A stretch of DNA of 64,000 bases from Deinococcus sp. Leaf326 (GTDB lineage: Bacteria > Deinococcota > Deinococci > Deinococcales > Deinococcaceae). How positions within the stretch are numbered: the stretch's first letter is position 1; every line of letters begins with the position of its first letter. Made by a program: the position numbers and the translations under genes. Below, one piece after another: positions 1-8,202 of the stretch. Location of the stretch: contig NZ_LMOM01000054.1 in NCBI RefSeq assembly GCF_001424185.1, positions 62,749 to 126,748 of the forward strand. The letters run 5' to 3'. The notes below the pieces were generated by a model. The model was not told where the DNA came from, made no database searches, and was given only the letters and a program-made list of their open reading frames with translations.

Positions 1-757
1 CGACACCGAACGCGCTCAGCTCGAGGCCTTTCTGTCCCAGTATCCCCAGGGGCGCGAACGCCTGCGCGCGGCCGGCGCGGCCGAGGCGGCCTTGAGCGCG
101 CTCCTGAGCCTGCCCCTGACCCCCGAGCGGGTGCTCTCTCCCGAGATGCTCGCCGGGGTCCGGGCCTACCACGAGGCCACCCGCGCCGCGCTGGACGAGG
201 GACCGGGTACCCGCTGGCAGGCTCGCCGCCTGGGCGAGCTGGCCGCGCGCCTGGGCAGCCTGGAAGGCGCCGTCCTCGTGCCCCTCGACGACCTGCCGGG
301 TCTGCTGGAGCACCTGCCCACAGCGGCGCTGCCCGATCTGGGGTCCCTGGTGCCCGGCGAGACCAGCCGCCTACGCGCCCTGGCCGACCGTGCGTGGCAG
401 CTGCGGGAGGACGACGACCTGCCGGCCCTGTTCGCGGCCCTGACCCGTGAGGCCGGAGACGCTGTGACCCCGCTGGCCGAACTGCGCGCGGCGGCCGGAG
501 GGCTGGCCCTGGCGGCCGGAGAACTGAGCGAGGCCCGGATGCAGCTTGAGGCGGCCGCTCACGCCCTGCGGGGAGACGAACCGCGCAGCCTCCCCGGGCT
601 GGTGCTGGTCCGCCTGGGGCAGGTGCGTGACGCGCAGGGGGACCGTGACCTCGCGCTGCGGACCTACCGCGCGGTGCTGGCCCTGACCTACGCCCCCGAG
701 GTGGCCCTGGAGACGGCCCGCAGCGGCCTGGACACGCCGTTCGGCCTCGGAGAGTAG
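1..757 (+). CDS. Hypothetical TPR-like protein, 3' part only
   Basis: The reading frame is open from base 2, so the gene begins upstream of the window and the TTG or ATG codons near the left edge are not its start. The visible 250 or so residues are Ala/Leu/Glu/Arg-rich and entirely helical in character. The segment near the end ([20 protein letters not shown] followed by [10 protein letters not shown]) has the spacing of a tetratricopeptide repeat, which suggests a protein-protein interaction role. There is no catalytic motif, signal peptide or membrane segment in the visible part. It ends at TAG, 11 nt from the stop of the convergent gene. Product unknown; the TPR suggestion is inference. 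Confidence 0.6.
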   Translation, partial: DTERAQLEAFLSQYPQGRERLRAAGAAEAALSALLSLPLTPERVLSPEMLAGVRAYHEATRAALDEGPGTRWQARRLGELAARLGSLEGAVLVPLDDLPGLLEHLPTAALPDLGSLVPGETSRLRALADRAWQLREDDDLPALFAALTREAGDAVTPLAELRAAAGGLALAAGELSEARMQLEAAAHALRGDEPRSLPGLVLVRLGQVRDAQGDRDLALRTYRAVLALTYAPEVALETARSGLDTPFGLGE

Positions 758-768
758 TTCCCCCGCCC

Positions 769-1497
769 TCACACCCGCCGGATGAGGCCCGCGCGCACGT
801 CCAGCCGCTCGGCGTGCAGCAGGTGCGGCTCACCCAGGCCCATCAGGTCCAGGCCCAGGGGTGCGGCCAGGGTGTTCTCGCGGATCACGGCGCGGGCGCG
901 CCGCAGGGGCCAGGGCCGGTGCGTGATGGGCCCCCGGTAGATCCGGCCCTGCCGGTCGGCGCTGTACAGGAACAGGCGGTGGGTCAGGAAGTCTTCGAGA
1001 CTGCCGTCGGGCGCGGTGAATTCTTCGCCCTCCGGCCGGTACGCAGCGGCGAAGCGCAGCGGTGGTTGGCCCCGGTGGGTCCGCAGGCCGGCGTAGCGTG
1101 TGACGCCCCGCTCGCGGCTGGCCCACAGCCGGGCGTCGAAGTACGGTAGATGAAAGAGGCTCCGCGCCAGCCGCACGCCCAGCGGCTGAGCGGCGTCGAG
1201 GCTGTAGAACCACACGCCCGGCACGCCGCCAACGGTCACGTAGGTCCGCAGGTTCAGCTCGGCGAAGTCGCTCAGGCCTGGCACGCTCGGCAGCCCGCGT
1301 GGAGCCACACCCGTCATGCGGAAGGGCACCACGCCCAGCCACGCCTGCCCGCCGTAGGTGTCGAGTTCCAGACCTCGCGGCAGCCCCGGGGTCAGCAAAT
1401 GCGGCGCGACCGGCCAGTGCATGAAACACAGGTCGCGCCACACCATGCGCAGGGCCCAGCCGGGCAGGTCGGGTCCGGTGGCGGGGGCAACGGTCAT
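769..1497 (-). CDS. DUF2071 (YqjF-like) family protein
   Basis: The protein is 242 residues. Near the N terminus it has the family signature: MVWRDLCFMHW, then a PHLLTPGLPRGLELDTYGG stretch and AWLGVVPFRMTG. YqjF/DUF2071 proteins are soluble, adopt an acetoacetate-decarboxylase-like fold and have no agreed function. The start at 1497 is chosen because a TAGCCT -10 box (1505-1510) lies 7 nt before this ATG, the leaderless arrangement seen throughout the window. An upstream in-frame extension to 1554 would cross that promoter. The gene is a single unit, convergent with the partial gene at the window edge. Confidence 0.85.
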   Translation of the reverse strand: MTVAPATGPDLPGWALRMVWRDLCFMHWPVAPHLLTPGLPRGLELDTYGGQAWLGVVPFRMTGVAPRGLPSVPGLSDFAELNLRTYVTVGGVPGVWFYSLDAAQPLGVRLARSLFHLPYFDARLWASRERGVTRYAGLRTHRGQPPLRFAAAYRPEGEEFTAPDGSLEDFLTHRLFLYSADRQGRIYRGPITHRPWPLRRARAVIRENTLAAPLGLDLMGLGEPHLLHAERLDVRAGLIRRV

Positions 1498-1674
1498 GTC
1501 CGGCAGGCTAATGCGCCCACTCCAAGCGGGCCGGGCTCCCCAGGGTCCTCTCAAGATGGCCTGAAGGTCAGCTCAAGGCGACTTGGTATGCCGGCCCTCA
1601 CTTCTGCCGGCGACCGACCTTCTAGCCTGCGGGTGTACAGGCGTGGCCTGGACGGCGCGACACAAGGAGACGAC

Positions 1675-2139
1675 ATGCCCCTCACCAACGATCAGGCCGT
1701 GGACCACCTTCAGAAGCTGCTGGGCACCGTGCGCGACGGCGAGACCGGTTTCCGGGAGGCGGCCGATCATGCCGAGTCGGCTTCTCTCAAGACGCTATTT
1801 CAGGGCCGCTCAGCGCAGCGGGCCAAGCTCGCCACCGAACTGGAGACCAAGATCAGCGAACTGGGCGGCCAGCCCCGCGAACGCGGCAGTGTTGGCGCGG
1901 CCCTGCACCGCACCTGGCTGGGCGTGCGCGACGCCGTGACTGGCCGCGACGACTACGCCGTGGTGGCCGAAGCTGAACGCGGCGAAGACGTGGCTATCGG
2001 CAACTACCAGGACGCCCTGAACGAGGCCGACCTGCCTGCTGATCTGCGCAGCTTCGTGCAGAGCCAGTACGATCAGGTCAAGAGCAGCCACGACGAGATC
2101 CGTGACCTCAAGCACCGTATGGAAGCCGACAAGAAGTAA
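1675..2139 (+). CDS. PA2169-type four-helix-bundle (DUF2383) protein
   Basis: This 154-residue acidic helical protein starts MPLTNDQAVDHLQKLLGTVR. It has regularly spaced Glu/His positions (GETGFREAADHAES, then a second helix pair with EAERGEDVAIGNYQDAL) typical of the ferritin-like DUF2383/PA2169 family. Members are often stress-induced and are suspected metal or redox proteins, but their function is not established. AAGGAG at 1663-1668 is a good ribosome binding site 6 nt before the ATG, so the much longer in-frame extension upstream is rejected. The gene is monocistronic and followed by a strong hairpin. Confidence 0.85.
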   Translation: MPLTNDQAVDHLQKLLGTVRDGETGFREAADHAESASLKTLFQGRSAQRAKLATELETKISELGGQPRERGSVGAALHRTWLGVRDAVTGRDDYAVVAEAERGEDVAIGNYQDALNEADLPADLRSFVQSQYDQVKSSHDEIRDLKHRMEADKK

Positions 2140-2170
2140 GGTCTGGTTCTAGCGGTCGTCAGCAGTACAG

Positions 2171-2198
2171 AAGAGGCCCATCCGATGATGGGCCTCTT
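2171..2198. terminator. Bidirectional rho-independent terminator
   Basis: Perfect 12-bp stem (aagaggcccatc / gatgggcctctt) with a 4-nt loop between the convergent four-helix-bundle and HAMP-protein genes. The arms end in AA/TT, so it can serve both strands. Confidence 0.85.
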
Positions 2199-2212
2199 GC
2201 TGCCGAGGAGAC

Positions 2213-3787
2213 TCAGCCGCGCCGGCGCCGGCGCAGACGGTCCATGGCCGCTTCGAGGCTCAGGCGCATGCGCTCCAGGGCCTGGGCGAGGTCGCCGATC
2301 TCGTCGTTGTTGCCTGCGCGCACCGGCCGGGTCAGGTCCCCGAGGCTGATGGCGTCAGCGACCTTCACGAGTTCCGTGATGGGCTGCACGATGCGCCGCG
2401 CCGAGCGGATGGCTAGCCAGGCGGCCAGCGCCAGACCCGCCAGGGTCGAGAGCAGCACGAGCAGGGTGGTGCGCAGGAGGTTGCGGTCGGCCTGCGTGCT
2501 GGGCAGACCCACCGTCACGCGCCGGATCAGGTTGGCCTCGGTGGCGCGGCCGGCCGGGACGACGCTCGGGCGGCCGATGTCGTCACCGATGACCGTCACG
2601 CGGCTCACCACGTAGGACGTGTTGCCCAGCCGCAGGGTCCCCCCGGTGGGATGACTGCCGACCCACTGGCCCAGCTGGGTGTTCAGGCGGTCGTTCTGCC
2701 CCGGCGTGCGCGAGCGCAGGTAGCTGTTGCCTCCGGGCAGTTCGACCCGCACGAAACCTACCTGTGAGTTCTTGACGATGTCGTCGATCTGACTGAAGGC
2801 CAGACTCTGGCTGCCGGTGCTCAGGTTGGTGCCCAGAGAGGCCGCCAGCACGCCTGCGTTGTCCTGCACGAGCTGGCGCTGCAGTCCCGGCAGGAAGAGC
2901 GCGAGCAGGGCCAGCGTCAGCAGGCTGGACAGCACGAGCGGCAGCAGCGTGCCGAGCGTGATCTGCTGGGTCAGGCTGCGGCGCGGCCCGGCCTGCTTGC
3001 TCTCGCCGACGACCGTCTCGGTCACGGCCGTCATGAATTCCGGTCCCTTGGGGGTGGCCTCGCGCCGGGACTCCGCAACGCCGCCCTCGGCCCCGCCCAG
3101 CGAGCCGGCGAAGTCGGCCCAGTCGTCGGCGGCCGGCGTGTCCTGAGCCCCGGCGGCCGGGCTGGCGAAGGGATCGGCAGCGGTCGCCAGCGGAGGCAGG
3201 GTCGCCGTGGCCAGCAGCCCGGTGCCGCTGGGGGCCGTGCCGATGGGCGCGCCTGGGAGGGTGGCCGCCGTGCTGGCCAGTCCCGCGCCCCCACTGCGGG
3301 GGCTCCGGGCCCAGTCGGGCAGACCCGCTTCCGTGCTCGCGCTGGGGGAAACTGGGGCCGCCGCGAACGGGTCGGCGACCGTCCCGGCCGGGGCGAAGGG
3401 ATCGGCCCCGCCGGTCAGCGGCGCCGCGAACGGGGAGGCCGGAGCCGTGCCCAGGCCGTCCGGACGGCTGAGGCCGGCAAACCCTGCGCCGGCCAGGCTG
3501 GAACTGGCCAGTGTGGGGGCGAGTACGGCGTCGTCCTCGGCCGGGCGTGGGGCGGGCGCGTCTTCCGGTACCTCCTCCAGGTTGGCGGGCGCGCCCACCA
3601 CGGTCAGCAGTTCCAGCAGCAGCTCGGCCCGCTCGCGCGTGGTCGGCTTCATCAGGCGCCCGGCGCGGCGCGCGGCCAGCCGGGCCGACTGATCGGCGCT
3701 CAGGCCGAAGCGCTCGGTCAGCTGCTGCTCCAGCTCGGGCCGGATGGATTCGGGGACAGGCTGGCGGATGACGACGGTGTACTTCAT
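2213..3787 (-). CDS. Two-TM HAMP-domain protein with no output domain
   Basis: 524 residues. Residues 1-75 form a small charged domain (KPTTRERAELLLELLTVVGA). Residues 76-260 are an Ala/Pro/Gly-rich linker with repeated DPFA motifs. TM1 is about 277-300, a periplasmic segment of about 135 residues follows, TM2 is about 439-461, and a HAMP domain (458-512, with a conserved NNDEIGDLAQAL) is followed by only a dozen Arg-rich residues. No kinase, methyl-accepting or cyclase domain follows, so the protein most likely passes a conformational signal to a partner. It is the last gene of a three-gene minus-strand set. Calling it a sensor is inference. Confidence 0.8.
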   Translation of the reverse strand: MKYTVVIRQPVPESIRPELEQQLTERFGLSADQSARLAARRAGRLMKPTTRERAELLLELLTVVGAPANLEEVPEDAPAPRPAEDDAVLAPTLASSSLAGAGFAGLSRPDGLGTAPASPFAAPLTGGADPFAPAGTVADPFAAAPVSPSASTEAGLPDWARSPRSGGAGLASTAATLPGAPIGTAPSGTGLLATATLPPLATAADPFASPAAGAQDTPAADDWADFAGSLGGAEGGVAESRREATPKGPEFMTAVTETVVGESKQAGPRRSLTQQITLGTLLPLVLSSLLTLALLALFLPGLQRQLVQDNAGVLAASLGTNLSTGSQSLAFSQIDDIVKNSQVGFVRVELPGGNSYLRSRTPGQNDRLNTQLGQWVGSHPTGGTLRLGNTSYVVSRVTVIGDDIGRPSVVPAGRATEANLIRRVTVGLPSTQADRNLLRTTLLVLLSTLAGLALAAWLAIRSARRIVQPITELVKVADAISLGDLTRPVRAGNNDEIGDLAQALERMRLSLEAAMDRLRRRRRG

Positions 3788-3822
3788 ACAGGGTTCCTCA
3801 CGGTGGGCCTTACGGGGCCGGA

Positions 3823-4239
3823 TCAGGTCAGGTTACGGGCGCGGAGCTGCCGTACGAAGGCGTGAAGCTGCGTTTCGCTGAGCTGTTCGGCGATGGCGGA
3901 GAGCAGGCCCTCCAGGCTGGGCGAGCTGCCCGCGTCCTGCAGGGCGTCTTCCACGATGACCTCGCCGATGGGTCCCACGACGCTCAGCAGGCACTGCTCG
4001 ACACTGTCCTGCAGCGCCGGGGTGAGGGCCTGGGTGCGCTGCGCGGCGCGCTGGGTCCAGTCGCTGGCCTGGATCAGGGCCTGTGAGACCGCCTGCGCGC
4101 TCAGGCCCAGCTCGCGCCCGATGTCGGCCACACTGCGCGCGCCGTCGACCTGATCCATGACCCGCCAGACCACGTAGGGCAGCGGGGTCTCGTCCCGCAG
4201 CGCCGCCGGCCAGCGCGGCACGTCGCCGGGCAGGCTCAC
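3823..4239 (-). CDS. Small winged-helix-like regulatory protein
   Basis: 138 residues, starting with GTG at 4239. The start overlaps the upstream gene's TGA as GTGA, so translation is probably coupled. Residues about 28-65 (ARSVADIGRELGLSAQAVSQ) read as a helix-turn-helix or winged helix. The C-terminal half (VVGPIGEVIVEDAL ... ISETQ-like helices) resembles the small helical 'GPIA' domain that often ends DUF4388-type bacterial signalling proteins. The frame stays open far upstream on the opposite side of the true start, but that stretch is an overlap shadow of the neighbouring gene. It is probably a partner of the HAMP protein; DNA binding is not demonstrated. Confidence 0.75.
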   Translation of the reverse strand: MSLPGDVPRWPAALRDETPLPYVVWRVMDQVDGARSVADIGRELGLSAQAVSQALIQASDWTQRAAQRTQALTPALQDSVEQCLLSVVGPIGEVIVEDALQDAGSSPSLEGLLSAIAEQLSETQLHAFVRQLRARNLT

Positions 4240-5075
4240 GGCGACTCCAGGCCCGACGCCTGCCACAGCTCCTGGGCACGCAGGTCGGTCAGGGGCAGTT
4301 CCTGAAGGCGCAGGCCCAGCCGACGCAGGCTCAGGGTGTAGGCGCTCAGGAGGGCTGGACGCAGTTCGCCCACGGTCATGTCTCCCGACACCGACAGGAC
4401 ACCGCCCCGGAGGCCGACCTCGTGCGCGAAGGGGTCGAGGACCGGGTGGTCGCCGGCCAGCTGCACGCACACCTGGGCCCAGACCTCGCCCAGCGCCGGA
4501 TTGACGCGCCAGGTGACGGCCAGCAGCTCGCGCCAGAAGGCCACGAGGCTGCCCAGATCCAGCAGGTCGGAGGGCGAGAGGCTCACGCAGCGGCCCCCGT
4601 TGAGGGGCAGGGCGCCGCCGACCACCCGGCCGGCCTCCCATGACGAGCAGACCGTACCGCTCACGAGCACCCCGCTGAAGTATTCGGCGCGCAACTGGTC
4701 GCGCAGCGCCGGCCAGGGCACCGTGCGTACCTGGAGGGGCGCGCTGCGGCAGCGCCAGACCTGTTCGGCCAGGGCGGCGTCCAGACCGGTCAGCGACAGT
4801 TCGGCGCGCGGCAGGGCGCGCATGGCGGTCGCCAGCGGCACGTCCTGTCCGCCGGCACTCACGCCGCCGCGCAGTTCGCCGCGCACCCACACGAAACGCG
4901 CCCAGCGGCCCTGGTCGTGCAGGTCCAGGGCGGCGCTGAAATTCGGATCTATCCGGCCCTCCAGGTCTTCCAGGGCCTCGGTCCAGGGATAGAAGTCGGT
5001 GCTGAGCTGGCGGTAGACCGCCTGATCCTGGGGAAGAGGCAGCCGGACGGCGGTGGTGGGCGCGGGTGAGGTCAT
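4236..5075 (-). CDS. Hypothetical signalling protein, DUF4388-like
   Basis: 279 residues with no signal peptide. The section WARFVWVRGELRGGVSAGGQ followed by VPLATAMRALPRAELSLTGLD fits the pattern of DUF4388 (PatA N-terminal type) domains, which occur in gliding, pilus and GTPase regulatory systems. The assignment is from pattern memory and is modest. It is the first gene of the operon with the helix-turn-helix protein (4-nt overlap) and the HAMP protein. The ATG at 5075 follows 240 nt of non-coding DNA, so the operon promoter should lie there. Confidence 0.7.
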   Translation of the reverse strand: MTSPAPTTAVRLPLPQDQAVYRQLSTDFYPWTEALEDLEGRIDPNFSAALDLHDQGRWARFVWVRGELRGGVSAGGQDVPLATAMRALPRAELSLTGLDAALAEQVWRCRSAPLQVRTVPWPALRDQLRAEYFSGVLVSGTVCSSWEAGRVVGGALPLNGGRCVSLSPSDLLDLGSLVAFWRELLAVTWRVNPALGEVWAQVCVQLAGDHPVLDPFAHEVGLRGGVLSVSGDMTVGELRPALLSAYTLSLRRLGLRLQELPLTDLRAQELWQASGLESP

Positions 5076-5244
5076 GACGGGGCTACCTGTGAGGGAAAGG
5101 GGCGGAGAGCAGGGGGGACCGGAGAGAACAGGCCAGCAGGAATGAACCCCATAACACTGCCTGGGGTCTTACTTGGCGCTTACATCCTCCTCATGGGCCG
5201 TCTGGCGCGGGTGGCGGCTGTCTTGGCGTTTCCTGGGTTAGGCC

Positions 5245-5258
5245 TGGGGGTACCCCCA
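5245..5258. repeat. 14-bp perfect palindrome
   Basis: TGGGGGTACCCCCA lies 170 nt upstream of the DUF4388-like operon and next to the bacilliredoxin terminator. It has neither a T-tract nor a loop, so it is not a terminator. It could be an operator; no function can be assigned. Confidence 0.5.
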
Positions 5259-5267
5259 ATAGGATAG

Positions 5268-5303
5268 AAAAGACCCGCCCGGCACGGGATGCCTGGACGG
5301 GTC
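5268..5303 (-). terminator. Terminator of the bacilliredoxin gene
   Basis: An imperfect GC stem (gacccgcccggc pairing with gcctggacgggtc), read on the minus strand, is followed by TTTT, just after the stop codon at 5318. Confidence 0.7.
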
Positions 5304-5317
5304 GGGAGCAGATCAGC

Positions 5318-5962
5318 TCAGCCGAGTTCGGTCAGGAGCGCCTGGACACGGGCCTTGAGGTCGCCGCGTTCCTGGGGCGCGCCGAGCTGGTGCAGGCCGC
5401 CGTGGTAGGCGTCGGGATCGCCGAACAGGCGCGAGAGCAGCTCGAACTCGCGCTGGCTGCGCAGGCTGGCGTCGTCGCGGAACATCGTCACGTACTGGTC
5501 CTGAAAGGCCCACTCGCTGAGCTGGCCGTCAAGGAAGGCGTGCATCAGGCGGCGGTACGGCTCGGCATTGTCCTCGGTGGCGACCATGCCCTCACCGCTG
5601 CGGGCAGGCACGTGCGACTCGAACACGGGCGAAAGGGTCTCGGGGGTGATGTCCCAGTTGTTCACCTCGAACTGGGGCTCGCCTTCACGGAACAGGATGA
5701 ACTGCGGGCTCTGGTGCGTGATGCCGGTGCGCTGCGCCACATGGTTGCTCGCCGGGCGCCAGTCCACCACGCGGATGAAGCCTACCGGAAGTTCGTGGTT
5801 CTGGAGGAAGGTCTCCAGGACGCCGAAGCCCTGCATGGTCTTGTGGCAGGTGCCGGCCTTGAACACGGCCGCCAGCGGGTAGTCCTGGAGAAACTGGTCC
5901 ACCTCTTCGGGCGTGGTCAGGGGCACGAGCACCTGGGGGTCTTGCGGAGCCGTTTGGGTCAT
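5318..5962 (-). CDS. Monothiol bacilliredoxin (YtxJ/BrxC type) with extra C-terminal domain
   Basis: 214 residues. Residues 1-115 are thioredoxin-like and match the DUF2847/YtxJ family: [15 protein letters not shown] carries a single active-site Cys, as in the monothiol bacilliredoxins that remove bacillithiol from proteins. Residues about 125-200 ([20 protein letters not shown], then a helical stretch ending [16 protein letters not shown]) are not part of that family. They resemble the helical domain of colicin-immunity-like proteins. A TATGCT box (5968-5973) sits 5 nt before the ATG, so the transcript is probably leaderless. A PIG-L deacetylase, a possible bacillithiol-pathway gene, is at 33.5 kb. 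Confidence 0.85.
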   Translation of the reverse strand: MTQTAPQDPQVLVPLTTPEEVDQFLQDYPLAAVFKAGTCHKTMQGFGVLETFLQNHELPVGFIRVVDWRPASNHVAQRTGITHQSPQFILFREGEPQFEVNNWDITPETLSPVFESHVPARSGEGMVATEDNAEPYRRLMHAFLDGQLSEWAFQDQYVTMFRDDASLRSQREFELLSRLFGDPDAYHGGLHQLGAPQERGDLKARVQALLTELG

Positions 5963-6048
5963 GCCCCAGCATACCGCGCCCGCTTTACAAAACGAAGTGA
6001 TACGTGTTGCGGTTGTGGGCCGCGGCGCCCCGCAGGGCCGTTACGTCC

Positions 6049-7053
6049 TCAGTCCAGTGCCCAGACGTACGCCTTGAGGTGCGCGGCCTGCGGGTAGTCC
6101 TCGCCGGGCGCGAGGCGGGTCTGGACCCGGCCCCGGCGACCGGCCTGGAGCAGCCCGGCTTCGACCTGCCGCTCGAAACTGGTCGCCGGGACGCCTGCGT
6201 GGTTGAGCAGCGCGAGAATCCGGCCGCCCGGCGCGGTCACGTCGGCGGCCTGAGCGATCAGGGCAGCGTAGTCGCGCTCCGAGCGCCAGACTCCGGTCTT
6301 GCCACGCGCGAAGCTGGGGGGGTCGAGCACCACGAGGTCGAACACGTCGCCGCGGCGCCGCAGGCGGGTAAGCCACTCGAAGACGTCGCCGTACAGAAAG
6401 TCGGTGTCGGGTGCGGGCAGGCCGCTCAGGGCGTAGTTCTCCTGGCCCCAGGCGAGCACCTTACGCGAGAGGTCCACGTTCTTGACGGTCTGTGCGCCGC
6501 CCAGCGCCGCGCTCAGTCCGAAGCCGCAAGTATAGGCAAAGGTATTGAGCACCCGTGCCGGCGCGTGGGCCTGCACCCAGGCGCGCATGGGCCGGGCGTC
6601 AGTGAACAGGCCCAGGCTGAGGTCCGCGCCGGGGCGGATCACGAAGGGCACGCCGAGTTCCAGCGCTGTGACCTCGTCCCGTGCCTCGCCCCACACCGGG
6701 TCAGGCGGCGAAAGCCACTCGCGCGCCACATTCGCCAGATGCCGGGCCTCGGGTGGGCGCCGCTTGAGGTACAGGCCGGCCAGCTCCAGCTCCGCTCCAG
6801 CTGCGGCCGCCGCGCAGTCGGCTGCCAGCCGCGCCTCCTGCGCCGCGCCGAGTTCGGCGTACAGGCTCAGCACGCCCACGTCACCCGCGAGGTCCAGACT
6901 GAAGAGGCCGTCCGTCTCGGTGGTGTGTAGGCCCCGGTAGACCGTCGTGCCCCCCTGTGGCAGCCCAGCGCGGCGCGCGAGAAGGCGGCCCAGACCGGCT
7001 ACCGACAGGTCGGGCAGAGGCAGGTCGGGCAGGGAGGAATCAGGTACGGCCAC
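6049..7053 (-). CDS. Class I SAM-dependent rRNA (cytosine-C5) methyltransferase, RlmI-like
   Basis: 334 residues. The order is an N-terminal segment without a clear PUA motif, a beta-rich linker ([24 protein letters not shown]), and a Rossmann fold with [20 protein letters not shown] as the SAM-binding loop and [13 protein letters not shown] as the catalytic motif IV. These are the RlmI/YccW hallmarks; that enzyme methylates 23S rRNA. The start is GTG: a TACACT box (7061-7066) lies exactly 7 nt upstream, indicating a leaderless message. The N-terminal PUA region is shorter than in E. coli RlmI, so the target base is uncertain. Confidence 0.85.
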   Translation of the reverse strand: MAVPDSSLPDLPLPDLSVAGLGRLLARRAGLPQGGTTVYRGLHTTETDGLFSLDLAGDVGVLSLYAELGAAQEARLAADCAAAAAGAELELAGLYLKRRPPEARHLANVAREWLSPPDPVWGEARDEVTALELGVPFVIRPGADLSLGLFTDARPMRAWVQAHAPARVLNTFAYTCGFGLSAALGGAQTVKNVDLSRKVLAWGQENYALSGLPAPDTDFLYGDVFEWLTRLRRRGDVFDLVVLDPPSFARGKTGVWRSERDYAALIAQAADVTAPGGRILALLNHAGVPATSFERQVEAGLLQAGRRGRVQTRLAPGEDYPQAAHLKAYVWALD

Positions 7054-7077
7054 GCCGCGCAGTGTAGCGGCCCATCA

Positions 7078-7104
7078 AAAAAACCCGCCACGGGGGCGGG
7101 TCTG
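7078..7104 (-). terminator. Terminator of the solute-binding protein gene
   Basis: Stem acccgcc/ggcgggt, followed on the minus strand by seven Ts. It sits 55 nt beyond the stop codon at 7161. Confidence 0.85.
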
Positions 7105-7160
7105 GCAGATGGACCATCCGGGTGGTCCCCGGACTTACGCGGTGGTCCGGGGAGGGTTCT

Positions 7161-7925
7161 TCAGCTCTTGCAGCTCGTGTCCTGAGCGAAGTATTTGGTC
7201 AGCAGGGCCTTGTAGGCCGGGGTTTTGAGGTAGCGGCCCAGCGAGACGTTGACGGCCTGCCGCAGCGTCTCGTTGCCTCCCTTGATGGCAATGCCGTTGG
7301 GCGAGGACCACAGCGCGGGGCTGAAGTGGATGGGAAGTTTGGGGTACAGCCGCTGGAAGGTCGGCCCCATGGCGGTGAAGGCGTAGGTGGCGTCGGTCTG
7401 CCGCGTGAGGACCGAACGGATGACCTCGACGTTGGTGTCGAAGACCTTGACCGTCTTGTCGAAGGGCAGTTTGCCCACGTAGGTCTCGAAAATCGAGTTG
7501 CGGGGCACGGCGATGGTCTTGCCCGTCAGGTCCGCGTTCTTGTCGTAGGTCGAGAGCGAGGCGATGGACACGCCGCTGCAGTTGTACGGCACCGAGAAGT
7601 CGAAGCGGTTTTCGCGGGTGCTGGTGATGACCAGGTTGTTCATGGCGAGGTCGATCTTGTCCTGATCGAGCGCCGTGAGCAGGTCATCGGCGGGTACCTG
7701 CTCGAAGATGACGCGCAGGTTCATGCCGCGCGCTACTTCCTGGGCGAGGTCGGCCTCGAACCCGACCATGCTCTTGCCGGCGCTGAGGTTGAACGGAGCC
7801 ACGTCGCCGGGCATCCCGATGCGCAGCACGCCGATCTCGCGGATCTGGTCGTAGGGACGGGCCTGGGCGGTGCCCAGAGTAAGCAGGGAAAGGGCCAGCA
7901 GGGCCAGGGGACGGCAGGGGATCAT
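7161..7925 (-). CDS. Amino-acid-type ABC transporter substrate-binding protein (orphan)
   Basis: 254 residues with a Sec signal peptide (MIPCRPLALLALSLLTLG, cleavage near TAQA-RP). The mature protein is a family 3 solute-binding protein: VLRIGMPGDVAPFN, then GKSMVGFEADLAQEVA, the ligand-binding core LAMNNLVITSTRENRFDFS and the NVEVIRSVLTRQTDAT hinge section. The usual substrate is a polar amino acid or a small dicarboxylate. A Cys in SVPYNCSG and a C-terminal TSC could form a disulfide. No permease or ATPase gene is adjacent, so its transporter is elsewhere or it acts as a receptor subunit. Confidence 0.85.
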   Translation of the reverse strand: MIPCRPLALLALSLLTLGTAQARPYDQIREIGVLRIGMPGDVAPFNLSAGKSMVGFEADLAQEVARGMNLRVIFEQVPADDLLTALDQDKIDLAMNNLVITSTRENRFDFSVPYNCSGVSIASLSTYDKNADLTGKTIAVPRNSIFETYVGKLPFDKTVKVFDTNVEVIRSVLTRQTDATYAFTAMGPTFQRLYPKLPIHFSPALWSSPNGIAIKGGNETLRQAVNVSLGRYLKTPAYKALLTKYFAQDTSCKS

Positions 7926-8152
7926 GAAAACCTCGGAGGAAGGAGAGGGGCGGGGTCACGGCGCGTGCGTATTTTCAGACCGGCGCGGGGCCGGTGGGGT
8001 GGAAGCGGGAAGAGGCGGGCGTGTTCCCTTCTCGGGTGACGGGAACCGTGTTCGCCGGAGAAAAGGTCCACGGGAGACCCAGGGTAGGTTGCGGGGTCTG
8101 ACAACCCCCTCACCGCCGCCAGTCGGACTGACCCCTTAACCTGTCCGGGCAT

Positions 8153-8187
8153 AAAAAAAGCGCCCCGGCACAGGGCCGGAGCGCGAA
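8153..8187 (-). terminator. Terminator of mraY
   Basis: Stem gcgccccggc / gccggagcgc with one mismatch, followed by seven Ts on the minus strand. Confidence 0.8.
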
Positions 8188-8202
8188 ACACGGCAGCGGG
8201 GG

